DNA from: Mediterranea massiliensis
GTDB taxonomy: Bacteria; Bacteroidota; Bacteroidia; Bacteroidales; Bacteroidaceae
Assembly: GCF_900128475.1 (NCBI RefSeq)
Contig: NZ_LT635839.1
Span: 404,282-468,281, forward strand
Length of the DNA: 64,000 nucleotides
Reading direction: 5' to 3'
The translations under genes were made by a program, and so were the position numbers. The first letter of the stretch is position 1, and every line of letters starts with the position of its first letter. Shown in pieces: positions 9,124 through 17,149 of this stretch. A model generated the notes under the pieces. It was not told the origin of the DNA, ran no database searches, and saw only the letters and a program-made list of their open reading frames with translations.

Positions 9124-10479
9124 ATGAAACTTAAACTGATATATCTGTTGTCGTTCTTCTGTCTGCTCATGGCCGGCTGTAGCGACGACGACCCTGCATT
9201 GACACTCTCGCAGACCGAATTCAAGGAAATCTCCAACGAAGGAGGCCTCTGCAAGATAGAGATTGCCACCAACAACGAATGGACCGCCACCAGTGACAAC
9301 GACTGGTGCAAGGTGTCGAAGGAAGAAGGTGTGCTGAGCCACACGCTGGTAGTGGAAGTGGAAGGCAACCTGGGAGAGGCGCGTACGGGCCGGGTGACCG
9401 TCAGTTCGCTCGGTGCCGATTACGTCATCACCATCAGCCAGCAGGGCTTGGAAGAAGGAAAAGAACTGAAATACCGCATTCCCATCGTCTTCCACATCAT
9501 CTATGCCGACGAGAACGACTCTACCCAAAACCTTCCGGCATCGTCGGTCTATGCGATGCTTGACGACGTGAACCGCATGTACCGCAATGCGGGCGGCGCC
9601 AATGCGGTAGACCTGAACATGGAGTTCGTCCTGGCCGAAACCGACCCGCAGGGCAACCTGCTGAAGGAGCCGGGTATCGACCGCGTGAAGTGGCTGACTG
9701 CCGAACTCGACCCTACGGACGTCATGGAAGACAACACGCGTAAGTACGTGCACTTCCTGTGGGAGCCCAACGACTATGTCAACGTGCTGTTATACCGCTT
9801 CACTTCGGGCAACATTCTGGGTATCTCCACCTTCCCCTACACCACGGCTTCCCATCCGATGGAGGGAACCGATGTATTGCCTGACATGAACATCACGCTG
9901 GCCAACCTCACCTACGTGCGCGGCGTGTCCATCAACAGCTCCTTCGTGGGCAATGTAGACGATGCCCTCACCCCTTATGCTCCCGAGAGCTACAAGGAGA
10001 TCATTACCAAGCAGGTGGACGACGGCATCACGCTGGCCCACGAGCTGGGACACTACTTCGGCCTGCGCCACGCCTTTTCCGAGTCGAATGTAGGATGTAT
10101 GGATACGGATTTCTGCGGAGATACGCCGAGCTATAACTATCAGGACTATACGACGTTTGTGCAGGGCATCTACCAACAGATGAGTGTGGAAGGCTATGCC
10201 GCCACGTTCGACTGGGAGAGCCTCTTCAAGCGTACGAACTGCCGCACCGGCGAAGAGTTCACCTCGCACAACATCATGGACTATGCCTACAGCTACCTGG
10301 ACGAGTTTACGGCCGACCAGCGTCTGCGCGTGCGCCACGTGCTGGACTACAGCCCCATGATTCCGGGTCCGAAGCAGACGCGCGCCTACCTGAGCACGAA
10401 AGCGGTGTCCGACGGTCCGATGGACCTGCCGTTCTCTGTGTCCAACTGTGGTCCGCGCGGCCTGATGCTGAAACACTGA
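9124..10479 (+). CDS. M43 (pappalysin-like) zinc metalloprotease lipoprotein with BACON domain
   Basis: 451 aa. The lipobox is CLLMAGC followed by SDDD. Residues about 28-110 form a BACON-like beta domain (NNEWTATSDNDWCKVS, TISQQG). The catalytic domain holds the extended metzincin zinc motif HELGHYFGLRH starting at His 306 and a Met-turn region NIMDYAY, as in pappalysins. It is expected to be a membrane-anchored endopeptidase on the cell surface or in the periplasm. Cysteines flanking the active site (GCMDTDFCGDTP) are as in M43 enzymes. It is likely in an operon with the preceding lipoprotein. The substrate is unknown. Confidence 0.85.
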   Translation: MKLKLIYLLSFFCLLMAGCSDDDPALTLSQTEFKEISNEGGLCKIEIATNNEWTATSDNDWCKVSKEEGVLSHTLVVEVEGNLGEARTGRVTVSSLGADYVITISQQGLEEGKELKYRIPIVFHIIYADENDSTQNLPASSVYAMLDDVNRMYRNAGGANAVDLNMEFVLAETDPQGNLLKEPGIDRVKWLTAELDPTDVMEDNTRKYVHFLWEPNDYVNVLLYRFTSGNILGISTFPYTTASHPMEGTDVLPDMNITLANLTYVRGVSINSSFVGNVDDALTPYAPESYKEIITKQVDDGITLAHELGHYFGLRHAFSESNVGCMDTDFCGDTPSYNYQDYTTFVQGIYQQMSVEGYAATFDWESLFKRTNCRTGEEFTSHNIMDYAYSYLDEFTADQRLRVRHVLDYSPMIPGPKQTRAYLSTKAVSDGPMDLPFSVSNCGPRGLMLKH

Positions 10480-10510
10480 TCAGTCTGTTCGTATAAGGAA
10501 CCATCTATAA

Positions 10511-10661
10511 AGCAGGCGTTTCCTGCGGTGGAACTCCAGTTCCCCGCACAGGAAACGCCTGTTTCTTATGGTAGGAAACGCCCGTTCCCCTTGAAGGAAA
10601 CAGGCGTTCCCTTTAAATGGTAACGGTCGTTCCCTTCAATGGTAACGACCGTTTCCTTATA
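10511..10661. repeat. 22-nt-period degenerate repeat array between convergent genes
   Basis: The motif GTTTCC or GTTCC recurs seven times, with unit starts at about 10517, 10538, 10560, 10583, 10605, 10628 and 10650, i.e. steps of 21, 22, 23, 22, 23 and 22 nt. Adjacent units are partly inverted (GGAAACGCCTG against CAGGCGTTTCC), so the array can fold into hairpins. The first is GCAGGCGTTTCCTG pairing with CAGGAAACGCCTG at 10548-10560. It separates the converging protease and RNase R genes and may act as a bidirectional terminator. Similar 22-nt spacing is found at 16.0 and 25.8 kb. Confidence 0.65.
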
Positions 10662-10701
10662 GGGGATACAGCTTCGCCCGCCTTGGCGCGGTGGCATCTC
10701 C

Positions 10702-12858
10702 TTATGCTTCGAGGGCAAAGTCCAGTTGCTTCTTTTCGAGGTTGGCACGAGCTACACGCACCGTGATGGGGTCGCCCAGGCTGTAGGTGCGGTTCTTGCG
10801 GCGGCCGCGCAGGCAGTAGTTCTTTTCGTCGAACTCGTAGTAATCGTCGTCCAGGTCGCGGATGGGTATCATGCCCTCGCACTTGTTCTCGTTCAGCTCC
10901 ACATAGAGGCCCCATTCGGTGACGCCCGAGATGACGCCGTCGTACACCTGGCCGAGGCGTTCGGTCATAAATTCCACCTGCTTGTACTTCACACTGGCGC
11001 GTTCGGCGCTGGCAGCCAGCTGCTCCATGGCGCTGGAGTGCTCGCACAGGGCTTCGTACTTCTTCTCGCTGACGCTGCGGCCGTGCTCGTCCAGATATTT
11101 GGTAAGCAGGCGGTGTACCATCATGTCGGGATAGCGGCGGATGGGCGAAGTGAAGTGCGTGTAGTAGTCGAAGGCCAGACCGTAGTGGCCGATGTTGTGC
11201 ACGGAGTAGCGTGCCTTCTGCATGGCGCGGATGGAGACGGTTTCGATGAGGTTTTCCTCCTTCTTGCCCTGGATGTCGTCCAGCAGGTGGTTGATGGACT
11301 TTGATACGTCGGCCTTCGTGCCCGTGGTACGAAGCTTGTAGCCGAAGCGGGCGATGAACTGGGCCAGCGTGTCGAGCTTCTCGGGGTCGGGCAGGTCGTG
11401 GATGCGGTAGGGGAATACCTTGGCCTTCTTGCCCTTGGGCACGCGGCCTATCTTCTCGGCCACGGTGCGGTTGGCCAGCAGCATGAATTCCTCGACCAGC
11501 TTGTTGGCGTCCTTCGATACCTTGAAATAAACACTGATGGGTTTGCCCTTCTCGTCTATCTCGAACTTCACTTCGTAGCGGTCGAAGTTGATGGCTCCGG
11601 CGGCGAAGCGGCGTTCGCGCAGCTGCTTGGCCAGGCGGTCCAGCTGGAGCACTTCTTCCTTGTAGTCGCCTTCGCCCGTTTCGATAATCTGCTGGGCCTC
11701 TTCGTAGGTGAAGCGGCGGTCGCTCTTGATGACGGTGTGCACTACGCGGGCATCCTTCACCTCGGCCTTGTCGTTCATCTGGAAGACGACAGAGTAGGCC
11801 AGTTTCTCCTCGTCGGGGCGGAGGGAGCAGATGTAGTTGCAGAGGCGTTCGGGCAGCATGGGGATGGTGCGGTCCACGAGGTAGACCGACGTGGCGCGCT
11901 TCTCGGCCTCCTTGTCGATGAGGCTGCCTTCCTTGACGTAGTGGGTCACGTCGGCAATGTGTACGCCCACTTCCCACAAGCCGTCCTTCAGGCGGCGGAT
12001 GGAGAGGGCGTCGTCGAAGTCCTTGGCGTCCTTGGGGTCGATGGTGAAGGTCGTGACGGAGCGGAAGTCCTCGCGGCGGGCTATCTCTTCGGCGGGAATC
12101 TCGTCGGGGATGCGTTCGGCGGCCTTCTCCACGGCTGTCGGGTAGCTGTAGGGCAGGCCGTATTCGGCCAGGATGGCGTGCATCTCGGTGGTGTTGTCGC
12201 CCGCACGGCCCAGGATGTCGATAACCTGTCCGATGGGGTTCTTGGCCTTGTCGGGCCATTCGATGACCTTCACCACGGCCTTGTCGCCGCTCTTGCCGCC
12301 TTTCAGCTTGTCTTTGGGGATGAAGATGTCGTTGGCCAGCGTGCGGTTTTCGGTGACGAGGAAGGCATACGACTTGGTCACTTCGAGCGTGCCCACAAAG
12401 GTGTCGTTGGCCCGCTCCAGTATTTCGATGACCTCACCTTCGGCACTGCGTCCGCGGCGTTTGGCATAGAAGGCTATCTTCACGCGGTCGCCGGCCATGG
12501 CGTGGGCCGAGTTGCGTTCGGCAATGAAGATGGGGTCGCCTCCGCCGTCGGGGATGAAGGAGTTCTTGCCGTTGCTCTTGCGCTGGAAGATACCCGTCAT
12601 CTCCACACCGTGGAGGTTGAGTTTGTATTTGTTCTTTTCCGTTTCGTTGATGTAGTCGTCGTCCTGCAACTCGTGAAGGACGTCCATACAAAGCATTTTC
12701 AGCGGATGGGTGGTCAGGTGCAGCTGTTCGAAGATGTATTTCAGCGGTAGTACTTCGCCCTGCTTCTGGTGGAAGAAGTCGAGCACGGCCTTGACAAGCT
12801 CTTTCTTGGTCATGCGTTTGCCGGCCTTCTTTTCTTTCTTTTCTTTTTTCTTTCCCAT
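10702..12858 (-). CDS. rnr: Ribonuclease R
   Basis: 718 aa from the ATG at 12858 (MGKKKEKKEKKAGKRMTK). A longer frame starting at 12912 is rejected because a promoter element lies at 12901-12908, inside it. Order: basic N-terminus, winged-helix region, cold-shock OB domains, the RNB catalytic domain with the Asp cluster in DPKDAKDFDDALS, and a C-terminal S1 domain (GQVYDGVISGVTEWGLYVEL). It degrades structured RNA 3' to 5' in the cytosol. The length is typical of Bacteroidetes RNase R. It converges with the M43 protease gene and diverges from the CDF transporter. Confidence 0.95.
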   Translation of the reverse strand: MGKKKEKKEKKAGKRMTKKELVKAVLDFFHQKQGEVLPLKYIFEQLHLTTHPLKMLCMDVLHELQDDDYINETEKNKYKLNLHGVEMTGIFQRKSNGKNSFIPDGGGDPIFIAERNSAHAMAGDRVKIAFYAKRRGRSAEGEVIEILERANDTFVGTLEVTKSYAFLVTENRTLANDIFIPKDKLKGGKSGDKAVVKVIEWPDKAKNPIGQVIDILGRAGDNTTEMHAILAEYGLPYSYPTAVEKAAERIPDEIPAEEIARREDFRSVTTFTIDPKDAKDFDDALSIRRLKDGLWEVGVHIADVTHYVKEGSLIDKEAEKRATSVYLVDRTIPMLPERLCNYICSLRPDEEKLAYSVVFQMNDKAEVKDARVVHTVIKSDRRFTYEEAQQIIETGEGDYKEEVLQLDRLAKQLRERRFAAGAINFDRYEVKFEIDEKGKPISVYFKVSKDANKLVEEFMLLANRTVAEKIGRVPKGKKAKVFPYRIHDLPDPEKLDTLAQFIARFGYKLRTTGTKADVSKSINHLLDDIQGKKEENLIETVSIRAMQKARYSVHNIGHYGLAFDYYTHFTSPIRRYPDMMVHRLLTKYLDEHGRSVSEKKYEALCEHSSAMEQLAASAERASVKYKQVEFMTERLGQVYDGVISGVTEWGLYVELNENKCEGMIPIRDLDDDYYEFDEKNYCLRGRRKNRTYSLGDPITVRVARANLEKKQLDFALEA

Positions 12859-12900
12859 AATGGTAGATTGTTTTATCAGGTTTGGTGGGATGAACCCTTG

Positions 12901-12908
12901 CAAAGATA
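12901..12908 (-). promoter_or_regulatory. -7 promoter element for rnr
   Basis: The minus strand reads TATCTTTG, matching TAnnTTTG, 43 nt upstream of the rnr ATG. It decides the start codon, because the longer open frame would begin upstream of transcription. Confidence 0.55.
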
Positions 12909-13002
12909 ACAAACTTTTGCATTCGGTAGTTCAGACTGTTTCTAAATTCTTGTCTTTGTGCAGAATTTGCAGGCCAAAAGGAGAGTGATAACAGATTTGT
13001 CG

Positions 13003-13010
13003 TATCTTTG
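13003..13010 (+). promoter_or_regulatory. -7 promoter element for the CDF transporter
   Basis: TATCTTTG matches TAnnTTTG and lies 29 nt before the ATG at 13039. No clear -33 TTTG at the standard spacing. Confidence 0.5.
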
Positions 13011-13038
13011 CTTCTCCTTTCAGAAATAAATTTGTAAG

Positions 13039-13953
13039 ATGAAAGAAAGAAAAGAAAAGTCCGAAGAGGCGGCCCGCGAGGCCGGCATCTATCGGGTGAC
13101 CCTTGTGGGCAGCGTGGTCAATCTGCTGCTGCTTGTGTTCAAGTTTGTGGCGGGTATCCTGGGGCACAGTGCCGCCATGCTGGCCGATGCCGTCCATTCG
13201 TTGTCCGACTTTGTGACGGACATCATCGTCATTGTATTCGTACGCATCTCGTCCAAGCCCGAAGACGAGGGACACGACTACGGGCATGGCAAGTATGAAA
13301 CGCTGGCAACGGCCATTATCGGCCTGATACTGCTGTTCGTGGGCTTCGGCATCCTGTGGAACGGAGCCACATCCATCTGGCACTTCTGGCAGGGGGGTGA
13401 ACTGAAGGAACCCGGCATGCTGGCCCTGTGGGCGGCGCTGGTTTCCATCGTCTTCAAGGAACTGCTTTACCAATATACCGTCTTCAAGGGACGCCGGCTG
13501 AACTCGCAGGCCGTGGTGGCCAACGCCTGGCACCATCGGAGCGACGCACTTTCGTCCATCGGTACGGCCATCGGCATCGGCGGCGCCATCCTGCTGGGCG
13601 AGCACTGGCTCATACTGGACCCGCTGGCGGCGGTAGTGGTCAGCTTCTTTATCATGAAGGTGGCCATCCAGCTGCTGATACCCTGTGTCGAGGAGCTGCT
13701 CGAGAAGTCGCTTCCGGCCGAAGTGGAGGAGAAAATCAAGCAGGAAATCCTGTCCTTCCCCGGCGTCACTTCGCCCCATCACCTGCGTACACGGCGGATA
13801 GGCAGCAGCTACGCCATCGAGGTACATATCCGCATGAACGGCAAAATCACGCTGGAGGAGGCTCATCGCACGGCTACCGCCATCGAGAACCGTCTGAAGG
13901 GCGAGTTCGGCAGCCGGACCTACATCAACATACACGTGGAGCCGGAGAAATAA
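13039..13953 (+). CDS. Cation diffusion facilitator (CDF) family metal transporter
   Basis: 304 aa. The transmembrane domain carries the family metal-binding pattern: HSAAMLADAVHSLSDFVTD in TM2 and HHRSDALSSIGTAIG in TM5. A C-terminal cytosolic ferredoxin-like domain follows (about 210-300; SSYAIEVHIRMNG and a late THUMP-unrelated INIHVEP strand). CDF proteins export Zn, Fe, Mn or Co in exchange for protons across the inner membrane. The HD-HD type sites do not settle the metal. The strongly basic N-terminus is cytosolic. The next gene follows after 19 nt, so an operon with the epimerase is likely. Confidence 0.93.
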   Translation: MKERKEKSEEAAREAGIYRVTLVGSVVNLLLLVFKFVAGILGHSAAMLADAVHSLSDFVTDIIVIVFVRISSKPEDEGHDYGHGKYETLATAIIGLILLFVGFGILWNGATSIWHFWQGGELKEPGMLALWAALVSIVFKELLYQYTVFKGRRLNSQAVVANAWHHRSDALSSIGTAIGIGGAILLGEHWLILDPLAAVVVSFFIMKVAIQLLIPCVEELLEKSLPAEVEEKIKQEILSFPGVTSPHHLRTRRIGSSYAIEVHIRMNGKITLEEAHRTATAIENRLKGEFGSRTYINIHVEPEK

Positions 13954-13972
13954 CCATCATAAAAGACAGAGG

Positions 13973-14983
13973 ATGAAACAGACCATTCTGATAACAGGAG
14001 CCAGCGGCTTCATCGGTAGCTTTCTGGTGGAAGAGGCCTTGCACCGCGGCATGGACACGTGGGCGGGCGTCCGCGCGTCGAGCAGCCGCAAGTATCTGCA
14101 GGAGCCGGGGCTGCACTTCCTGGAGCTGGACTTTGCGCATGCCGACCGCCTGTGCGAGCAGCTCAAGGCCCATCGGGAAGCTCATGGAGCGTTCGACTAT
14201 GTGGTGCATTGCGCAGGCGTCACCAAGTGCATCGACCCTGCCGACTTCGACCGCGTGAACTACGGCCAGACGCGGACGCTGGTCGAGACCTTGCGCAGCC
14301 TCGGCATGACGCCCCGCCAGTTTGCCTTCATCAGCACGCTGAGCGTGTTCGGCCCTGTTCACGAAGATACCTACGAGCCCATCCGCGAGAGCGACACGCC
14401 GCAACCGAATACGGCCTACGGGCGGAGCAAGCTGAAGGCCGAACGCTATCTGTTGGGACTGGACGGCTTTCCTTGCGTCATCTACCGCCCCACGGGCGTC
14501 TACGGGCCGCGCGAACGCGACTACTATCTCATGGCCGAGTCCATCAAACGGCACGTGGATCTGTCGGTGGGCTACCGGCGGCAGGACCTGACTTTCGTGT
14601 ATGTGAAGGACGTGGTGCAGGCCGTCTTCCTCGGCATCGAGCGCGAAGTGTCGGGGCGTGCCTACTTCCTGTCGGACGGGCAGGTGTATGCCAGCCGCAC
14701 TTTTTCCGACCTGATTTGCCGCGAACTGGGTAATCCGCTGATTATTCGCATCAAGTGTCCGTTGTTTCTATTAAAAGTCGTATCTTTGCTGGCCGAACGG
14801 TGGGCTGCCTTGCGCAAGACGACCAGCACGCTCAACGGCGACAAGTATAATATAATGAAACAACGCAACTGGCAGTGCGACATCGCGCCCGCCGTCCGCG
14901 AGCTGGGCTACCGGCCCGCCTACGACCTGGACCGCGGCGTGACGGAGACCATTGCCTGGTACAAGAAAGAAGGATGGCTTTAG
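13973..14983 (+). CDS. NAD-dependent epimerase/dehydratase (extended SDR)
   Basis: 336 aa. The N-terminal Rossmann motif GASGFIG (about 10-16) and the catalytic YGRSK identify an extended short-chain dehydrogenase. The segment CVIYRPTGVYGPRERDYY is the usual substrate-side region. Likely substrates are nucleotide sugars or other polyol derivatives; the exact reaction cannot be read from the sequence. It overlaps the next gene by 10 nt (14974-14983), so it should be translationally coupled to a PAP2-type membrane enzyme. That pairing suggests a joint role in a lipid or cell-envelope pathway, which is inference. Confidence 0.88.
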   Translation: MKQTILITGASGFIGSFLVEEALHRGMDTWAGVRASSSRKYLQEPGLHFLELDFAHADRLCEQLKAHREAHGAFDYVVHCAGVTKCIDPADFDRVNYGQTRTLVETLRSLGMTPRQFAFISTLSVFGPVHEDTYEPIRESDTPQPNTAYGRSKLKAERYLLGLDGFPCVIYRPTGVYGPRERDYYLMAESIKRHVDLSVGYRRQDLTFVYVKDVVQAVFLGIEREVSGRAYFLSDGQVYASRTFSDLICRELGNPLIIRIKCPLFLLKVVSLLAERWAALRKTTSTLNGDKYNIMKQRNWQCDIAPAVRELGYRPAYDLDRGVTETIAWYKKEGWL

Positions 14984-15939
14984 ATATATTCAAGATGGTA
15001 GATACCCGCAAGGGGCTGTTTGCGATAGAGAAGGTGTCGCTCATCTACAACCTGCTCACGTCGATACTGATACTGTTCCTGTATCAGCGGATGGACCATC
15101 CCTTGCACATGCTGGGAGATCGTGTGCTGATAGCGGGTATGACTTTCTTGCTGATGTACCTCTACCGCCTGGCGCCCTGCAAGTTCTCTGCTTTCGTACG
15201 CGTGGTGATTCAAATGTCACTCCTGTCCTATTGGTATCCCGACACGTACGAGTTCAACCGCCTCTTCCCCAATCTGGATCATATATTTGCTTCGGCCGAG
15301 CAGTGGCTCTTTGGCGGGCAGCCTGCCATTTGGTTTGCCGAGCGTCTGCCCTACATGTGGGTGAGCGAGCCGCTCAACATGGGTTACTTTTTCTACTATC
15401 CCATGATGCTGGTCATCGTGCTGTGGTACTTCATCCGCCGCTTCGACCTGCTGGAGAAGATTTCTTTTGTCATCATCTCCTCCTTCTTCCTCTATTACTT
15501 CGTCTATATCTTCGTGCCCGTGGCAGGACCTCAGTTCTATTTTCCGGCTATCGGCATGGAGAATGTTCTGAACGGTGTATTTCCATCCATCGGCGATTAC
15601 TTCAACCACAATCAGGAGCTGTTGCCGGGGCCGGGCTACGAGCATGGTTTCTTCTATAATCTGGTGGAGAGTTCACAACAGGTGGGCGAGCGTCCTACGG
15701 CCGCCTTTCCCTCGTCGCACGTAGGTATCTCTACCATCCTGATGATTATGGCCTGGCGTGGTAGCCGCTGGCTTTTTGCCTGCCTTATGCCTTTCTATGT
15801 ACTGCTCTGTTGTGCCACGGTCTATATCCAGGCACACTATCTCATCGATGCCATTGCGGGCTTCATCACGGCTTTCGGGCTGTATGTGCTCACCACGTGG
15901 ATGTTCAAGCGCTGGTTTGCGCAGCCTTTGTTTCGCTGA
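14974..15939 (+). CDS. PAP2-superfamily membrane phosphatase / phosphotransferase
   Basis: 321 aa from the ATG at 14974, which overlaps the epimerase stop and has an AAGAAGG-like sequence just before it; an ATG at 14995 is possible. About six hydrophobic segments are present. The C-terminal part has PAP2 motifs: RPTAAFPSSHVGIS (about 227-240) and HYLIDAIAGF with the expected His and Asp. Proteins of this layout are inner-membrane lipid phosphatases or inositol-phosphoceramide-type transferases acting on the periplasmic face. Bacteroides makes sphingolipids, so a sphingolipid headgroup role is conceivable but unproven here. Confidence 0.82.
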   Translation: MALDIFKMVDTRKGLFAIEKVSLIYNLLTSILILFLYQRMDHPLHMLGDRVLIAGMTFLLMYLYRLAPCKFSAFVRVVIQMSLLSYWYPDTYEFNRLFPNLDHIFASAEQWLFGGQPAIWFAERLPYMWVSEPLNMGYFFYYPMMLVIVLWYFIRRFDLLEKISFVIISSFFLYYFVYIFVPVAGPQFYFPAIGMENVLNGVFPSIGDYFNHNQELLPGPGYEHGFFYNLVESSQQVGERPTAAFPSSHVGISTILMIMAWRGSRWLFACLMPFYVLLCCATVYIQAHYLIDAIAGFITAFGLYVLTTWMFKRWFAQPLFR

Positions 15940-15994
15940 CGGCATCTTCCCTTGCCGGCCTTCCCTTCTTCGGGCACCGGCTTTCTTCCATCAA

Positions 15995-16077
15995 AAAAGG
16001 TCGTATCTTTTGCCTCAAAACATTGCTTTCTTTGCAGGAAAACATTGCTTTTTCTGGGGCAAAAGATACGACCTTTT
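15995..16077. terminator. Long inverted repeat between convergent genes, with GCAATGTTTT repeats in the loop
   Basis: Two perfect 20-nt arms (15995-16014 and 16058-16077; arm core GGTCGTATCTTTTGCC) enclose a 43-nt loop. The loop holds two copies of AAAACATTGCTT (16017-16028 and 16039-16050), exactly 22 nt apart. This is the reverse complement of the motif repeated at 25.75 kb. The position between the converging PAP2 and dus genes fits a bidirectional transcription terminator. Confidence 0.65.
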
Positions 16078-16093
16078 CAGCGGGCGGCTTGGC

Positions 16094-17080
16094 TCAGAGG
16101 CCGAAGAACTTCCGCCCTATCTCGTCGAAGATGGCATAGAGCTCTTCCTTCGTCTCGGCGCGGAGCATGGCGATGCGTGTGTCGCGGAAGTTGGGCAGAC
16201 CCTTGAACAGGGGGCTGGCGGCCAGGTGGCGGCGCACGTGGAGGATGCCGCGGCGTTCGTCCAGCAGGTTGACGCTGTCTTCCACCTCCTGGCGGAGCAC
16301 GCCCATGCACCATTCGGGCGTGAGCGGGGGCAGCGGTTCGCCCGTCTCCAGGTAGTGCTTCACTTCCTTGAATATCCATGGCCGCCCGAAGCTGGCACGG
16401 CCTATCATGATGGCGTCCACACCGTAGCGCTCGAAGCACTCGAAGGCACGTTGCGGGGTGGTGACGTCGCCGTTGCCGATGATGGGGATGTGTATGCGCG
16501 GGTTCCGTTTCACCTCGCCGATGAGGGTCCAGTCGGCCTCGCCCGTGTACATCTGTGCGCGGGTACGGCCGTGGATGGTCAGGGCGCTGATGCCGCAGTC
16601 CTGCAACTGCTCGGCCAGGGTGACGATAATCTTGTGCTCGGCATCCCAGCCGAGGCGGGTCTTCACGGTAACGGGTATCTTCACCGCATCGACCACGGCG
16701 CGGGTGATCTCCAGCATCAGCGGGATGTTCCGGAGCATGCCCGCTCCGGCTCCCTTGCCCGCCACGCGCTTCACGGGGCAGCCGAAGTTGATGTCGAGGA
16801 TGTCAGGGCGTGCCTGTTCCACAATCTTGGCGGCTTCGACCATCGTGGCCGTGTCGCGTCCGTATATCTGGATGGCCACGGGGCGCTCCTCGTCGCTGAT
16901 GTTGAGCTTCTGCTCCGTCTTGCTGACGGAACGTATCAGGGCATCGGCCGAAACGAACTCGGTATATACCATGTCGGCGCCGAAGCGCTTGCACATCAGG
17001 CGGAAGGCGGGGTCGGTGACGTCCTCCATCGGGGCGAGGAGCACGGGGCGCGGACCCAGGTCTATGTTGGCTATTTTCAT
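16094..17080 (-). CDS. dus: tRNA-dihydrouridine synthase
   Basis: 328 aa. TIM-barrel flavoenzyme: APMEDVTDPAFRLMCKRFG at the N-terminus, the catalytic Cys in DINFGCPVKRVAGKGAGA, TVKTRLGWD and the FMN phosphate-binding IGNGDVTTPQRAFE. It reduces uridines to dihydrouridine in the tRNA D-loop using NADPH and FMN. The length matches the DusB-like bacterial group. The start lies 20 nt from its promoter element, so the leader is very short. It is divergent from the U32 gene with overlapping regulatory DNA. Confidence 0.95.
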   Translation of the reverse strand: MKIANIDLGPRPVLLAPMEDVTDPAFRLMCKRFGADMVYTEFVSADALIRSVSKTEQKLNISDEERPVAIQIYGRDTATMVEAAKIVEQARPDILDINFGCPVKRVAGKGAGAGMLRNIPLMLEITRAVVDAVKIPVTVKTRLGWDAEHKIIVTLAEQLQDCGISALTIHGRTRAQMYTGEADWTLIGEVKRNPRIHIPIIGNGDVTTPQRAFECFERYGVDAIMIGRASFGRPWIFKEVKHYLETGEPLPPLTPEWCMGVLRQEVEDSVNLLDERRGILHVRRHLAASPLFKGLPNFRDTRIAMLRAETKEELYAIFDEIGRKFFGL

Positions 17081-17100
17081 ATTCTGTTGCGTTTAGGCTG

Positions 17101-17128
17101 CAAAAGTACGGAAAAATATCTACCTTTG
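17101..17128. promoter_or_regulatory. Back-to-back promoter elements of dus and the U32 gene
   Basis: TACTTTTG on the minus strand (17101-17108) faces dus. TACCTTTG on the plus strand (17121-17128) faces the U32 protein. Both match TAnnTTTG and they are only 12 nt apart, so polymerases binding them should compete. Confidence 0.55.
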
Positions 17129-17149
17129 CCACATAACTGATAAAAAGAC

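Noticed and set aside
12859..12912. Longer N-terminus for RNase R
   Set aside because: A TAnnTTTG promoter element (12901-12908) lies within the extension, so it is upstream of transcription.
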